A stretch of DNA of 64,000 nt from an uncultured Barnesiella sp. (GTDB lineage Bacteria > Bacteroidota > Bacteroidia > Bacteroidales > Barnesiellaceae_A), in contig CALUJY010000009.1 of the NCBI GenBank assembly GCA_944321085.1, forward strand, positions 43,956-107,955. The letters are read 5' to 3'. The position numbers were made by a program, and so were the translations under genes. The notes under the pieces were generated by a model. That model was not told the origin of the DNA. It did no database searches and saw only the letters and a program-made list of their open reading frames with translations. Positions 17,586 to 26,175 of the stretch are shown here, piece by piece. How positions within the stretch are numbered: position 1 is the stretch's first letter; each line of letters starts with the position of its first letter.

Positions 17586-18926
17586 TTACTTTTTGTTGGC
17601 TGCGTTGCGGGCACGTATGATACCCATTACTTGTCCTTTCCCTTGTCGTATGTAGTCGAGCAACGGACGGTGAGCCGGGCACGAGAAGGTGCAACAGCCG
17701 CATTCTATGCAATCGTATATGTGCCCTTTCTCGGCAATTTCCATGTTGCCTGCCATGGTGGATTTGGCCAGCAGGTAGGGTTCGAGACCCATCGGGCAGG
17801 CGCTTACGCATTTGGCGCATCTGATGCAGGGCGATGGAGCCGTGCGGTGTGCCTCGCTTTCGTTGATGACAAGGATGCCCGACGTACCTTTGCCCGTGGG
17901 CGTTTCTACGTTGGCGGTGGCTTTACCCATCATCGGTCCGCCCAAGACAATCTTGCCGGTGTCCTCGGGTATGCCACCTGCGGCTTCGAGCAGCATCGAT
18001 ATGGGGGTACCGATACGAGACAAAAGGTTGCCCGGATGGGTCAACGACTTGCCTGTGACGGTTACGACGCGTTCTATCAGCGGTTTGTGCTTTTGTACAG
18101 CCTCATATACGGCATACGCGGTGGCTACGTTTTGCACGATGGCACCCGTCGATACAGGCAGCGCACCGCTGGCAACCTGACGGCGCAAGATGGCGTCGAT
18201 GAGTTGTTTCTCGCCTCCTTGCGGGTAACGGCAAGCCAATGCTACGACTTCGACACCCTTGTGGGCGTGGGCTTTTTCCGTGAGCAGGGCGATGGCATCG
18301 GGCTTGTTGGCCTCGATACCGATGAAGGTGCGTGTTACGTTCACGGCTTTCATCAGCAACTCTATGCCCACCATTATTTCGTCGGCTTTGGCCATCATCA
18401 GTGCGTGGTCGTTGGTGAGGTAGGGCTCGCACTCTACGGCGTTGATGATGAGTACCTCGGCTTTCATTGTCGGTGGAGGGCACAATTTCACTTTCGTGGG
18501 GAAGGTTGCACCGCCCAAGCCTACGATACCCATTTCTTCTATACAGTTTACGATAGCGGCAGCGTCAAGGTCGCAAGTCGTTACAAGCGTTTCGCTGCGG
18601 TCGATGCTCTCTTCCCATTCGTCGCCTTCTACATCTATGAAGATGGCCGGTTTCTTGTAGCCTGTGCCATCGGCAATGACATCTATCTTGGCTACCGTAC
18701 CCGAGTAGGGCGAGTGTATGTTGGCCGATACGAAACCGCCGGCTTTTGCGATGAGAGTGCCTACTTTTACTTTGTCGCCTTTTGCTACGATGCACTGGGC
18801 TGGCGCACCTATGTGTTGCGACAGTAATATGGCTGCCTGCTTGGGCAGTCCTACCGGCGTGATAGGTTGGCCGGCTGTCAGTTTATTTCCTTGGGGATGT
18901 ACTCCGCCTATTCTGAATGTTTTCAT
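17586..18926 (-). CDS. rnfC: Rnf electron transport complex subunit RnfC
   Basis: Peripheral subunit that binds NADH/FMN and two 4Fe-4S clusters. The 446 residues are the short form, without the alanine-rich C-terminal extension of enterobacterial RnfC. It starts with GGVHPQGNKLTAGQPI. The NADH/FMN-binding domain (about 130-330) includes GIVGLGGATFPTKVKL and NAVECEPYLTNDH. The clusters are CIRCAKCVSACPMGL and CIECGCCTFSCPAHRP. It lies 14 bp after rnfB. Confidence 0.96.
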   Translation of the reverse strand: MKTFRIGGVHPQGNKLTAGQPITPVGLPKQAAILLSQHIGAPAQCIVAKGDKVKVGTLIAKAGGFVSANIHSPYSGTVAKIDVIADGTGYKKPAIFIDVEGDEWEESIDRSETLVTTCDLDAAAIVNCIEEMGIVGLGGATFPTKVKLCPPPTMKAEVLIINAVECEPYLTNDHALMMAKADEIMVGIELLMKAVNVTRTFIGIEANKPDAIALLTEKAHAHKGVEVVALACRYPQGGEKQLIDAILRRQVASGALPVSTGAIVQNVATAYAVYEAVQKHKPLIERVVTVTGKSLTHPGNLLSRIGTPISMLLEAAGGIPEDTGKIVLGGPMMGKATANVETPTGKGTSGILVINESEAHRTAPSPCIRCAKCVSACPMGLEPYLLAKSTMAGNMEIAEKGHIYDCIECGCCTFSCPAHRPLLDYIRQGKGQVMGIIRARNAANKK

Positions 18927-18940
18927 ACTGGATAAAGCTC

Positions 18941-19819
18941 TTAGTTATTTCCTGTTGAAGCATCGGCAGGAGCCGTGGTTTGGGCCGTTTCGGCAGGTTT
19001 CTTAGGCGGGAAGTTCACGGCATGGATAGCATGGGTGGGGCAAACCTCCACGCATTTGCGGCACATCTTGCATTTGTCGCTGTCTATGTATGCCACGTTG
19101 TCGGCTACCGTGATGGCTTCAAACTGACACTCTTTGGCACACTTGCCGCAACCTATGCAGGCAGCCGTACAGGCTTTGCGTGCTACGCCGCCTTTTTCTT
19201 TGTTTACACAACTTACATACACGCCGCGACCTTTGGGTCCTTTCTTGCGCAGCTCTATGATGTGTCGGGGGCAAGCCTTCACACATGCGCCGCAGGCGGT
19301 ACATTTCTCTATGTCTACGACGGGCAATCCGGTAGCGGCATCGAGCGAGAGCGCGCCGAATTGACAGGCAGCTACGCAGTCGCCGTATCCGAGGCACCCG
19401 TAGGCGCATGCCGTTTCGCCGGCATAGAGGCTGTTGACGATGGCGCAACTGACAGCGCCCTCATAAGAGTTGACACGCGGACGGTTTTCGCATGTGCCGT
19501 TGCATCGTACTACGGCAACACGGGGAGTGGCGTCGGCGGCTTCCATTCCTAATACACCCGCTACTTTTTTCATGACTTCGCTGCCGCCTACCGGGCAGAA
19601 AAGCCCGTCGAGCGAGGTCGCTTTTACGCACGATTCGGCAAAATTGCGGCATCCGGCTTTTCCGCAGCCGCCGCAATTAGCCCCCGGCAGGAGGCTCTCT
19701 ACTTCATCTATGCGAGGGTCTTCTTCTACTTTGAATCGTTGTGCTATGACATACAATATCACGGCGGCAACGGCTCCGATGACTCCTAAGGAGATGACAG
19801 ATATTGCAACTATATCCAT
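18941..19819 (-). CDS. rnfB: Rnf electron transport complex subunit RnfB (ferredoxin-like)
   Basis: Entry point for electrons from soluble ferredoxin. The 292-residue protein has an N-terminal membrane helix (about 3-27) and a CGGCGKAGCRNFAESC cluster domain. Further cysteine clusters follow, including CTACGACVKACPRHII, CIGCGKCAKEC and CKMCRKCVEVCPTHAIHA. The cluster number suits the long, multi-ferredoxin form found in anaerobes. The C-terminal tail is rich in proline, alanine and threonine. First rnf gene, 39 bp after rseC. Confidence 0.95.
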   Translation of the reverse strand: MDIVAISVISLGVIGAVAAVILYVIAQRFKVEEDPRIDEVESLLPGANCGGCGKAGCRNFAESCVKATSLDGLFCPVGGSEVMKKVAGVLGMEAADATPRVAVVRCNGTCENRPRVNSYEGAVSCAIVNSLYAGETACAYGCLGYGDCVAACQFGALSLDAATGLPVVDIEKCTACGACVKACPRHIIELRKKGPKGRGVYVSCVNKEKGGVARKACTAACIGCGKCAKECQFEAITVADNVAYIDSDKCKMCRKCVEVCPTHAIHAVNFPPKKPAETAQTTAPADASTGNN

Positions 19820-19858
19820 GCTTCTGGTATTATTAGATTATATTATTGTATGAGTTCT

Positions 19859-20275
19859 CTATTTCTTTTTGGCTTTGAAGACAAACGTGCGTTCTATCTT
19901 TTTCTTCGACAGCGCCAACACGCCATAGTAAAGCATCAAAGCCACCAAAGCGGCCAAGCCGCCTATCGTTTCTTTGCCCGTGGCGGCAATGACGGCAAAG
20001 AGGGTAATCGCTAAAATGCAGACAGGAACTATGAGTGCAAGCAATACCGCCTTGTGTCCCAAAGCGGCCTCTCCATATATGATTACTTCGTCGCCGATTC
20101 CTATTGTAGCGTCGTCGCAGTAAGCCTCTATGATTTTTTCTTTGCTTTCGGCTGCCGAGCATATCTTGGCGGCTTTGCAGGAGACGCATGCCGATAGTTG
20201 TACTATCTTTATGGATATCTTGCCCGGAGCTACTATACCGATGACTGTGCCTTCATGTTCTATCAGATTGCTCAT
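19859..20275 (-). CDS. rseC: RseC/SoxR-reducing family membrane protein
   Basis: Small inner-membrane protein of 138 residues. An N-terminal domain carries the cysteine motif CVSCKAAKIC, and two hydrophobic helices follow (about 73-93 and 103-121). RseC family proteins accompany Rnf/Rsx in SoxR reduction in enterobacteria and head many Bacteroidetes rnf operons. The exact role here is unproved; electron transfer or assembly of the Rnf complex is likely. It begins the operon, with a TACTTTTG -7 box just upstream. Confidence 0.9.
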   Translation of the reverse strand: MSNLIEHEGTVIGIVAPGKISIKIVQLSACVSCKAAKICSAAESKEKIIEAYCDDATIGIGDEVIIYGEAALGHKAVLLALIVPVCILAITLFAVIAATGKETIGGLAALVALMLYYGVLALSKKKIERTFVFKAKKK

Positions 20276-20301
20276 CTTGCAAATTCAAGATTTATTGAAA
20301 A

Positions 20302-20309
20302 CAAAAGTA
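20302..20309 (-). promoter_or_regulatory. Promoter -7 box for rseC-rnfBCDGEA
   Basis: TACTTTTG on the minus strand matches TAnnTTTG about 27 bp before the rseC start. No canonical -33 TTTG is seen at 19-21 bp. Confidence 0.45.
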
Positions 20310-20474
20310 TATAATTATTGTGAAATGGAACTGTTTTTTCCGTTCTTAATATTGTGCGATATGCACCTGTTTCTTCTACTCGGATGTATTTTTTTAATAA
20401 AGGGCTTCTGTTACAGTCTCATAGAGTTGTCGTAATGGAATTTGGACGAGGTTTAAGAGGCTGAAATCGGAATC

Positions 20475-20496
20475 CGGCACGTTTTTGCCGTTTTTT
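20475..20496 (+). terminator. Terminator-like hairpin on the plus strand with no annotated upstream gene
   Basis: CGGCA (20475-20479) pairs with TGCCG (20486-20490), followed by six T residues at 20491-20496. No plus-strand gene lies upstream within 10 kb, so it is either fortuitous or ends a small unannotated RNA. Confidence 0.35.
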
Positions 20497-20673
20497 CTGC
20501 TTGTCCGGGCATAGGTCGGTGTACGTTTTGGTCTGATATGCCTTCCCGATGCAAGTCGAGAGATGAGTGCCTGCTGCCGTGTGCAGCCGATTCTTATGTA
20601 GCGTACCGTCCTTGGTCACGCATGCGGCTGAGGTATGCCGTGCCACGAACCGCAGTGTTGGCCGGTCGCAGAC

Positions 20674-21501
20674 TTATCTTTTCTTCGGCTTGCCGAAGTA
20701 TTTCTCTTGCAGCGATTTATACTCTTTCGTGCGACTTATCTCGTCTATCCACCGATTCAAGCTGTCGCATAGTGCAGTGCTCTCTTGGCGCAAGGTCCAT
20801 GCCATGAATTGTGTGAAACTGATGTCGGTCTGGCAGTCTATTGCGTCGTACGTGTCGCCTATGGCGCGGGCTTCTGCCTCATCGCATACGGCGTAATCTA
20901 TCACCCCCGACGCCACGAGAATGATGAGTTGCTCGGCTCCGCAATCGGGTTCTTCCTTTATATATATGGTATCTCCTATTTCGTGTGAGAGGTTTTCAAT
21001 GCGCAGTCGAGTGGGAGCGTCTTGTGCGATATGCAAGGTGCATTGTCCCAAATCGAGCTGATTGCGTATGGCGACGTTGCCGGTGCTGTCGCGACGTTGC
21101 ACGAGTACCTGTTTGTTGAGTTGCAGCGGTTTCGTGAAGATATACTTCTGCTTGTTTTCCGTTGTCACGGGCAGTAAGCGTGCTATCACGTCGTAGCTGC
21201 GGTCGTCGAGACCTTCGAGGCTTTTGGTCAGACTCACCTCGGGTGTAATCTCTATTTTTAGGTTTGTGCGTTTACCAATCATTTGCAACAGTTCGTAGTC
21301 GAACCCGGTAATACTGTCGTCGGTCATATAGTAGGTGAGGGGCGAGTAGTCGGTAACGACACGTAATACTCCCGATGCGGCTATCTCGGCATAGTCGCGG
21401 GGTGACGTCTCGCCGGTCTTCTCCCGGCATCCCGATAGCAGCATGATTTCTGCAATGATGGCGACGCATGCAAGTAACGTTCCTAAGTTCTCTTTTTTCA
21501 T
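20674..21501 (-). CDS. Extracellular solute-binding (family 3-like) lipoprotein
   Basis: A 275-residue periplasmic or membrane-anchored binding protein. The start is ATG 21501, giving a lipoprotein signal MKKENLGTLLACVAIIAEIM with lipobox LLSGC and lipid cysteine C25. The body follows the SBP_bac_3 fold: GVLRVVTDYSPLTYYM, then GFDYELLQMIGKRTNLKIEI and LLPVTTENKQKYIFTKPL. The family also forms the N-domain of MltF lytic transglycosylases, but no transglycosylase domain follows. No ABC permease or ATPase gene is adjacent. It starts 34 bp after the porin gene, so the two are probably co-transcribed. Confidence 0.82.
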   Translation of the reverse strand: MKKENLGTLLACVAIIAEIMLLSGCREKTGETSPRDYAEIAASGVLRVVTDYSPLTYYMTDDSITGFDYELLQMIGKRTNLKIEITPEVSLTKSLEGLDDRSYDVIARLLPVTTENKQKYIFTKPLQLNKQVLVQRRDSTGNVAIRNQLDLGQCTLHIAQDAPTRLRIENLSHEIGDTIYIKEEPDCGAEQLIILVASGVIDYAVCDEAEARAIGDTYDAIDCQTDISFTQFMAWTLRQESTALCDSLNRWIDEISRTKEYKSLQEKYFGKPKKR

Positions 21502-21535
21502 GGTATGGTGTGATGATAAGCGATATGGTGTGTTT

Positions 21536-23533
21536 TTAGTTGGCAAAGTCTACTGCTACACCAAATTGGAATATGGCAGGATTGAGCGGATAATGGGGAA
21601 TGGAGAAATAGTTGTTTCCGCCTAACCATCCTTGGTTCATGTGCGAGTACATGGCATAGAAACGTGCCCTTTTCAGCTTGATATTCAGGTAAGCGTTCAT
21701 AAAGGGATAGTTTCCTATCTCTATTTCGTCTTGATTGTAGCGGGTGAGCAAAGCCGGTTGATAGGCTGGGGCTTTGAATGCGGTGTACCACCGGCAGTCT
21801 ACTCCTAATTGCACGTGCATCACTTTTACGATGCGGAACAAAATATACAGATTGCCATATACGCTGAATTGTGGCAGCGGCAATACATCGGGATTGGAGG
21901 TAAATTGATAGACCCCTTCGGCATCGAGGTGGAAGATGCCTGCGGCAAATTTCTGTTTCAGCGTCGCACTGATTACCTGTATATTGTTACTCTCTTGCCG
22001 TGGCTTGCAATCGGCATCGAAGTAGATGTAATTTTGCACATTCTCAAAGCCAGCATTGATATAGGTGCCTGTCTTGGGGAACGATATTTCGCCGCCCACA
22101 CGCAAACGCCTGATTTTTCCGAAGTCGTTTTTCCACATGAAATGGTTCGATACATATTCTTTGAGCATGAGCGATGGTTCGCTGTTCTTAAATAGGGCAT
22201 AAGCTCTTATCGATAGCGTATCGTTCCACAGCGGGATGGCAGTACCTACATTGCCCGATATATCTATGTCGCCCAATACGGGTTCTGTCAGTCCCACTTT
22301 TCCGTCGGCTTCGTAGGTGAGCCACGAGCCTTGGCGTTTCCACAGCTGCCCGCCCACCCATAAGGCGTGTTCGGTCGTGTTCGGAGCGATGTTATAGTCG
22401 GGATGTGCCGTCAGGTTCGATGCAAGTTGCGTGCCCGGGGCGATGGTATCGGTAATCTGTGTATATCGGCGCACCTCGTATGTCGCGTATGCGGCGATAC
22501 CCATCTTGGCATATTTGCTGAATCCCTCGTGCAACGACATGCCTATTGTGTTGCTCAGCGCCCAGTAGCCCGATATTTCGTTGGTGCCGCCCAGCGTGAG
22601 GTAGGTGTTTTTGAAGAAAGTGGTATCTTCTTGTCCCGACTCGTTGACAAATCGGTGATGTGCATCGGCATACGTCAGGGTGTGTATGATACTCGATACC
22701 GGTACGAATTTCTCTATCGTAGTGGTGTCGTCTACTGTCTCTTCGGTATAGAAGCCCAAGTTGTAGCGGTGAGTCAGATATAGGTCGCGGCCTCTCAGAC
22801 GGTTGTATGCGCTCGAAAGGTTTACGGGGATGGACTTTTCGTTGATGCTGCTTTCGCCGCCTTGCAGCGAAGCCGGGTCGAGAATGTAATCGTCGTTGAC
22901 GATACCGCCATTTTCTTGTGTGACGAAGTTGTAGTTGTTGAAGGCGATTTGTATCTGGTAGCGGTCGCCTATGTAGCTGCCGAAGAGCCGGTAGGAGAAT
23001 TCTTGGTCTGCTTGGTTGGTATATTGTCCGCGTCCGGTCACCAAATTGATGCCTCCGCCTACCTCTATCTGCTTGTTGATGTTGGCCGAGAAGGTTGCCG
23101 ACAGGTCGTCTTGTCCCGTTTCGCCGCTACCGCCGCTGTGATAAGCTACTTGTGTAAAAGGCAATCGTGTATTGTACCATTCGAAATTCGAGGGGCGGCG
23201 CAACCAATGATAGAATGCTTCCTTGAAAAAGTACAGGTCGTTTTCGGGACGTTCGAAATAAATATTATTAAATCCTGCCGCTCCTATATTGCCCGTAGTG
23301 GCAAACGAGGGAGAGTAGGCGATGGGTATGTCTTTTTCGTAGAAATTGAGCAATAACGTATCGAGCGGGACGCGGTAACGCTCGCCCAATGGCAGCGTGT
23401 TGCGCCACGCATAAGGGATGGGCTTCACTTTCGGTTCTTCCGAGTTTCCCTGTAATGCGGCCGGTTGATTGGTTTGGGCGTATGCGGCTAAACCCACGAA
23501 TGCCCACAATATGGCTATGGCTTTACATTTCAT
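21536..23533 (-). CDS. Putative outer-membrane porin
   Basis: A 665-residue secreted beta-rich protein from ATG 23533, with signal peptide MKCKAIAILWAFVGLAAYAQ. The family is the Bacteroidetes putative porin: an N-terminal region with YRVPLDTLLLNFYEKDIP, then many alternating strands such as LFGSYIGDRYQIQIAFNN. It ends in a terminal strand with hydrophobic alternation (IFQFGVAVDFAN). It lies in the same operon as the solute-binding lipoprotein, suggesting joint handling of a small solute; the substrate is unknown. The longer frame to 23572 is excluded, since the promoter -7 box lies inside it. Confidence 0.82.
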   Translation of the reverse strand: MKCKAIAILWAFVGLAAYAQTNQPAALQGNSEEPKVKPIPYAWRNTLPLGERYRVPLDTLLLNFYEKDIPIAYSPSFATTGNIGAAGFNNIYFERPENDLYFFKEAFYHWLRRPSNFEWYNTRLPFTQVAYHSGGSGETGQDDLSATFSANINKQIEVGGGINLVTGRGQYTNQADQEFSYRLFGSYIGDRYQIQIAFNNYNFVTQENGGIVNDDYILDPASLQGGESSINEKSIPVNLSSAYNRLRGRDLYLTHRYNLGFYTEETVDDTTTIEKFVPVSSIIHTLTYADAHHRFVNESGQEDTTFFKNTYLTLGGTNEISGYWALSNTIGMSLHEGFSKYAKMGIAAYATYEVRRYTQITDTIAPGTQLASNLTAHPDYNIAPNTTEHALWVGGQLWKRQGSWLTYEADGKVGLTEPVLGDIDISGNVGTAIPLWNDTLSIRAYALFKNSEPSLMLKEYVSNHFMWKNDFGKIRRLRVGGEISFPKTGTYINAGFENVQNYIYFDADCKPRQESNNIQVISATLKQKFAAGIFHLDAEGVYQFTSNPDVLPLPQFSVYGNLYILFRIVKVMHVQLGVDCRWYTAFKAPAYQPALLTRYNQDEIEIGNYPFMNAYLNIKLKRARFYAMYSHMNQGWLGGNNYFSIPHYPLNPAIFQFGVAVDFAN

Positions 23534-23540
23534 GCGGTTG

Positions 23541-23573
23541 CAAAGATAGCGTAAAAATGGCAACAGGCGCAAC
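23541..23573 (-). promoter_or_regulatory. Promoter for the porin operon, almost abutting the start codon
   Basis: On the minus strand GTTG (23570-23573) lies 21 bp before TATCTTTG (23541-23548). The ATG at 23533 is only 7 bp beyond the -7 box, implying a leader of a few nucleotides at most. Confidence 0.6.
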
Positions 23574-23600
23574 GCTGCTTGTTATTTTGTGTTGCAGCGT

Positions 23601-24170
23601 CTATTCGCAAAATGTCACGACACCTCCTTCGAGGCTCTCTATGCGGGCTAACGATTCTACATGTATCCCTTTGGCACGTAGCAGCTCGCCTCCTTGTTGG
23701 AATGCTTTTTCTATCACAAATCCCATACCGGCGAGGTGTGCGCCGGCTTGTTCTATGAGCGAGCTCAATGCCATGGCTGCGCTGCCGTAAGCCAAGAAAT
23801 CATCTATGCACAGCACCTTGTCGCCCGGTTTCAGGTACTCGCGCCCTGTTACGATGGTATAGTCCTTTTCTTTGGTAAAAGAGTGTACCTCGGCAACATA
23901 GGGGTTGTCCATGGTGCTGGGCTTTTCTTTCTTTGCAAAAATGACAGGAATGCCCATGCAATAACCTGTCATCACGGCGGGTGCAATACCGCTTGCTTCT
24001 ATGGTCAAGATTTTGTTTACGTGTGAATAGGCAAATCGACGGGCAAATTCTACTCCTATCGCCATAAGCAACTGCGGGTCGAGTTGGTGATTGATAAATC
24101 CGTCTACTTTCAATACTTCGGGCGAAATGATTTTTCCCTCCTGTAATATTCGTTGCTTCAACGATTCCAT
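23601..24170 (-). CDS. xpt: Xanthine phosphoribosyltransferase
   Basis: Type I phosphoribosyltransferase converting xanthine and PRPP to XMP in purine salvage. Its 189 residues match Xpt. The PRPP loop is KVLCIDDFLAYGSAAMAL, and the N-terminal MESLKQRILQEGKIISPEVL and TIEASGIAPA are characteristic. The gene is monocistronic, with a TACCTTTG box at 24192-24199. No purine riboswitch aptamer was recognised in the short leader. Confidence 0.95.
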   Translation of the reverse strand: MESLKQRILQEGKIISPEVLKVDGFINHQLDPQLLMAIGVEFARRFAYSHVNKILTIEASGIAPAVMTGYCMGIPVIFAKKEKPSTMDNPYVAEVHSFTKEKDYTIVTGREYLKPGDKVLCIDDFLAYGSAAMALSSLIEQAGAHLAGMGFVIEKAFQQGGELLRAKGIHVESLARIESLEGGVVTFCE

Positions 24171-24191
24171 GAGCTTTCTTTTTTACGCTTG

Positions 24192-24199
24192 CAAAGGTA
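24192..24199 (-). promoter_or_regulatory. Promoter -7 box for xpt
   Basis: TACCTTTG on the minus strand, 21 bp before the xpt ATG, matches TAnnTTTG. The -33 box is not recognisable. Confidence 0.55.
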
Positions 24200-24364
24200 C
24201 GAAATAACTCTTGAAAATTATTCGTTTTTTCCCCTGTTTATCCCCCCGAAAATCGTATTTCTTTTCTCTTGTCGACACGTTTGGCACAGGCCTGTTGTAT
24301 TTTCAGGCTGACATTCCGACAATTCTTGCAAAAGATAGTTCCCTTTGCCGATGTATTACCCCCG

Positions 24365-26143
24365 CTATTTTTTGCGTAACGTGAAGAGAATTTCGAGACC
24401 GCCGCTTGTGGCATTCTTTGCCATCACCTCACCGCCGTGGAACAATACGGCATTTTTAACGATGGCAAGCCCCAATCCTGTGCCGCCTAACTTGCGGGAG
24501 CGTCCCTTGTCTACCCGATAGAACCGTTCGAACAGCCTTTGCAAGTGTACTTCGTCGACGCCGCAGCCGTTGTCTGAGAATGATATGTAGTAGTATTTTT
24601 CGTTGCTGAGGTAACAGTTTATCTGTATCTGGGTACCTTCACCAGCATACGCCACTGCATTATCGATGAGGTTGCGGAAAATGGAGTAAAGCAGTGAGTA
24701 ATTACCCTCTATGGGCATGGGTGCGTCTATATTGTGCAGGTGTATACTCATTGCTTTGGCCTCTATGGCGTTTGCCGTTTCGTTCACGACATCTTTCACA
24801 ATTTGGGCAAGGTCTATCGTTTGTCGGTCGAAGAGGTCGGTCGATTCATCCAGTCGGTTCAACATAGAAATGTCGTGCAGCAGGTCAGAGAGCCGGCGAG
24901 CCTGTGCATAACACCGTTCCATAAAAAGATTGCGTTTCGCAATGTCTATATCGGGAGTAGAGAGGATGGTTTCGAGGTAACCCCGTATGCCGCTGACCGG
25001 TGTTTTCAGTTCATGAGCGATGTTTTGGGTCAGTTGCTTTTTCAATAAATCTTCCCGCTCACGTTCGGTGTTGTCGAAGATGGAAATTTCGAACGATGTA
25101 TCGTGAAGCAAGATGCCTCGTACGTCGAACGACCGACCGTTTCTGTGTATGTGTATCTGTTTCACGGCAACCTCTCCATTATTGTCTTGCTGCTCTTTGG
25201 GCTGGGTTACAAATTCTATGACTTCGGCAAGCTCTTTTTCGTCGAAGATGCGCGATGCGTCGCCGTCGATGGGCGCGTCGGTGAGGTGGGTGAGATATTG
25301 TATAAAGAGATTGTTCGATACGATGAGCTGTCTGTCTTGCGTGAAGATGGCGATACCTTCGTGCGACATTTGTATGTGCAGTAGCAGTTTCTCCTCTTCG
25401 CGTGCCAGCTCTTCGCGGGTTTGTCGCAAGTTTTCATATACCTCTCGCAGGTTTTGGGTAATGCGACCGATGGTATTGTCCGATGTCAGAGGCGTTTTCA
25501 GCGGCAGGCCTTGCCGGGCTTGTTGGACAAAAGTGTCGAGGTCGGTGATAGAACGTCCCAGCGACCGACAGAAGAAGAACAGTGCCAATATGAAGATAAA
25601 TGCGAGGCACAACATTGTATAGCGGAACATGGGGTTGACGTGGAATATGTCGAACGTCGTACGGTCGAAAGGTATCGATGTACGCACTATCACGTCGCCA
25701 TAGCGGTGTGCTGCATAGAAATAGGGTTTCTTCATCGTCTGGGAGTAGCGTATCGTGTAGGCGTTTTCGTCGCCCGCTATGGCAGCCTGTATTTCCGGAC
25801 GATTCAAGTGCGACTCGGTTATCGGTTCCTCTTTGCGGGAGTCCAGCAATACCTCGCCCGTGGCGGCATCTATTACGCTTACGCCGAGCGGGTACACCCC
25901 TTTGAGCCGCAGCAGCGAGTCGGTCGCTTGGTCTGTTATATCGAATCCGTCGGGTAGTCGTGAACTGACGTATGCGTTATACTCTTGCAGCAAAGCGTTA
26001 AGGTTTTCCTGCCTAAAATTTTTCTCTTGGTAGTATTGCAGTGCCACAGCCACTACGACAAAGCAAACAAATAGGCCGCTTATTGTAAGAAACAGCCCTT
26101 TGTGGAAAGGTATGCGGAATCTTTTTTTCTTTGTCGTCGTCAT
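24365..26143 (-). CDS. Membrane sensor histidine kinase (PhoR-like)
   Basis: A 592-residue kinase. Its two membrane helices (about 14-34 and 175-195) flank a periplasmic sensor domain of about 140 residues. A HAMP-like/PAS cytoplasmic part follows. HisKA has the phospho-acceptor H377 in NIAHELKTPVSGIRGYLETI. The HATPase motifs are FRNLIDNAVAYAGEGT (N box), FSDNGCGVDE (G1) and GGTGLGLAIVKNAVLFHGG (G2). It follows its response regulator by 32 bp, forming a two-component operon. The signal is unknown; similarity to PhoR is by architecture only. Confidence 0.92.
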   Translation of the reverse strand: MTTTKKKRFRIPFHKGLFLTISGLFVCFVVVAVALQYYQEKNFRQENLNALLQEYNAYVSSRLPDGFDITDQATDSLLRLKGVYPLGVSVIDAATGEVLLDSRKEEPITESHLNRPEIQAAIAGDENAYTIRYSQTMKKPYFYAAHRYGDVIVRTSIPFDRTTFDIFHVNPMFRYTMLCLAFIFILALFFFCRSLGRSITDLDTFVQQARQGLPLKTPLTSDNTIGRITQNLREVYENLRQTREELAREEEKLLLHIQMSHEGIAIFTQDRQLIVSNNLFIQYLTHLTDAPIDGDASRIFDEKELAEVIEFVTQPKEQQDNNGEVAVKQIHIHRNGRSFDVRGILLHDTSFEISIFDNTEREREDLLKKQLTQNIAHELKTPVSGIRGYLETILSTPDIDIAKRNLFMERCYAQARRLSDLLHDISMLNRLDESTDLFDRQTIDLAQIVKDVVNETANAIEAKAMSIHLHNIDAPMPIEGNYSLLYSIFRNLIDNAVAYAGEGTQIQINCYLSNEKYYYISFSDNGCGVDEVHLQRLFERFYRVDKGRSRKLGGTGLGLAIVKNAVLFHGGEVMAKNATSGGLEILFTLRKK

Positions 26144-26175
26144 CTTTGCCCAGTTCTTTCCTTTATGCAGACTTC

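Larger units (their letters stand above)
20276..20673. other. Intergenic region between the solute-binding lipoprotein gene and rseC
   Basis: 398 bp. It contains the rseC -7 box and the plus-oriented terminator-like hairpin. The open frames on both strands are short and show no family features. Confidence 0.55.

Noticed and set aside
17631..18827. 398-codon open frame antisense to rnfC
   Set aside because: Antisense shadow of rnfC; aromatic- and cysteine-rich, with no recognisable domain.
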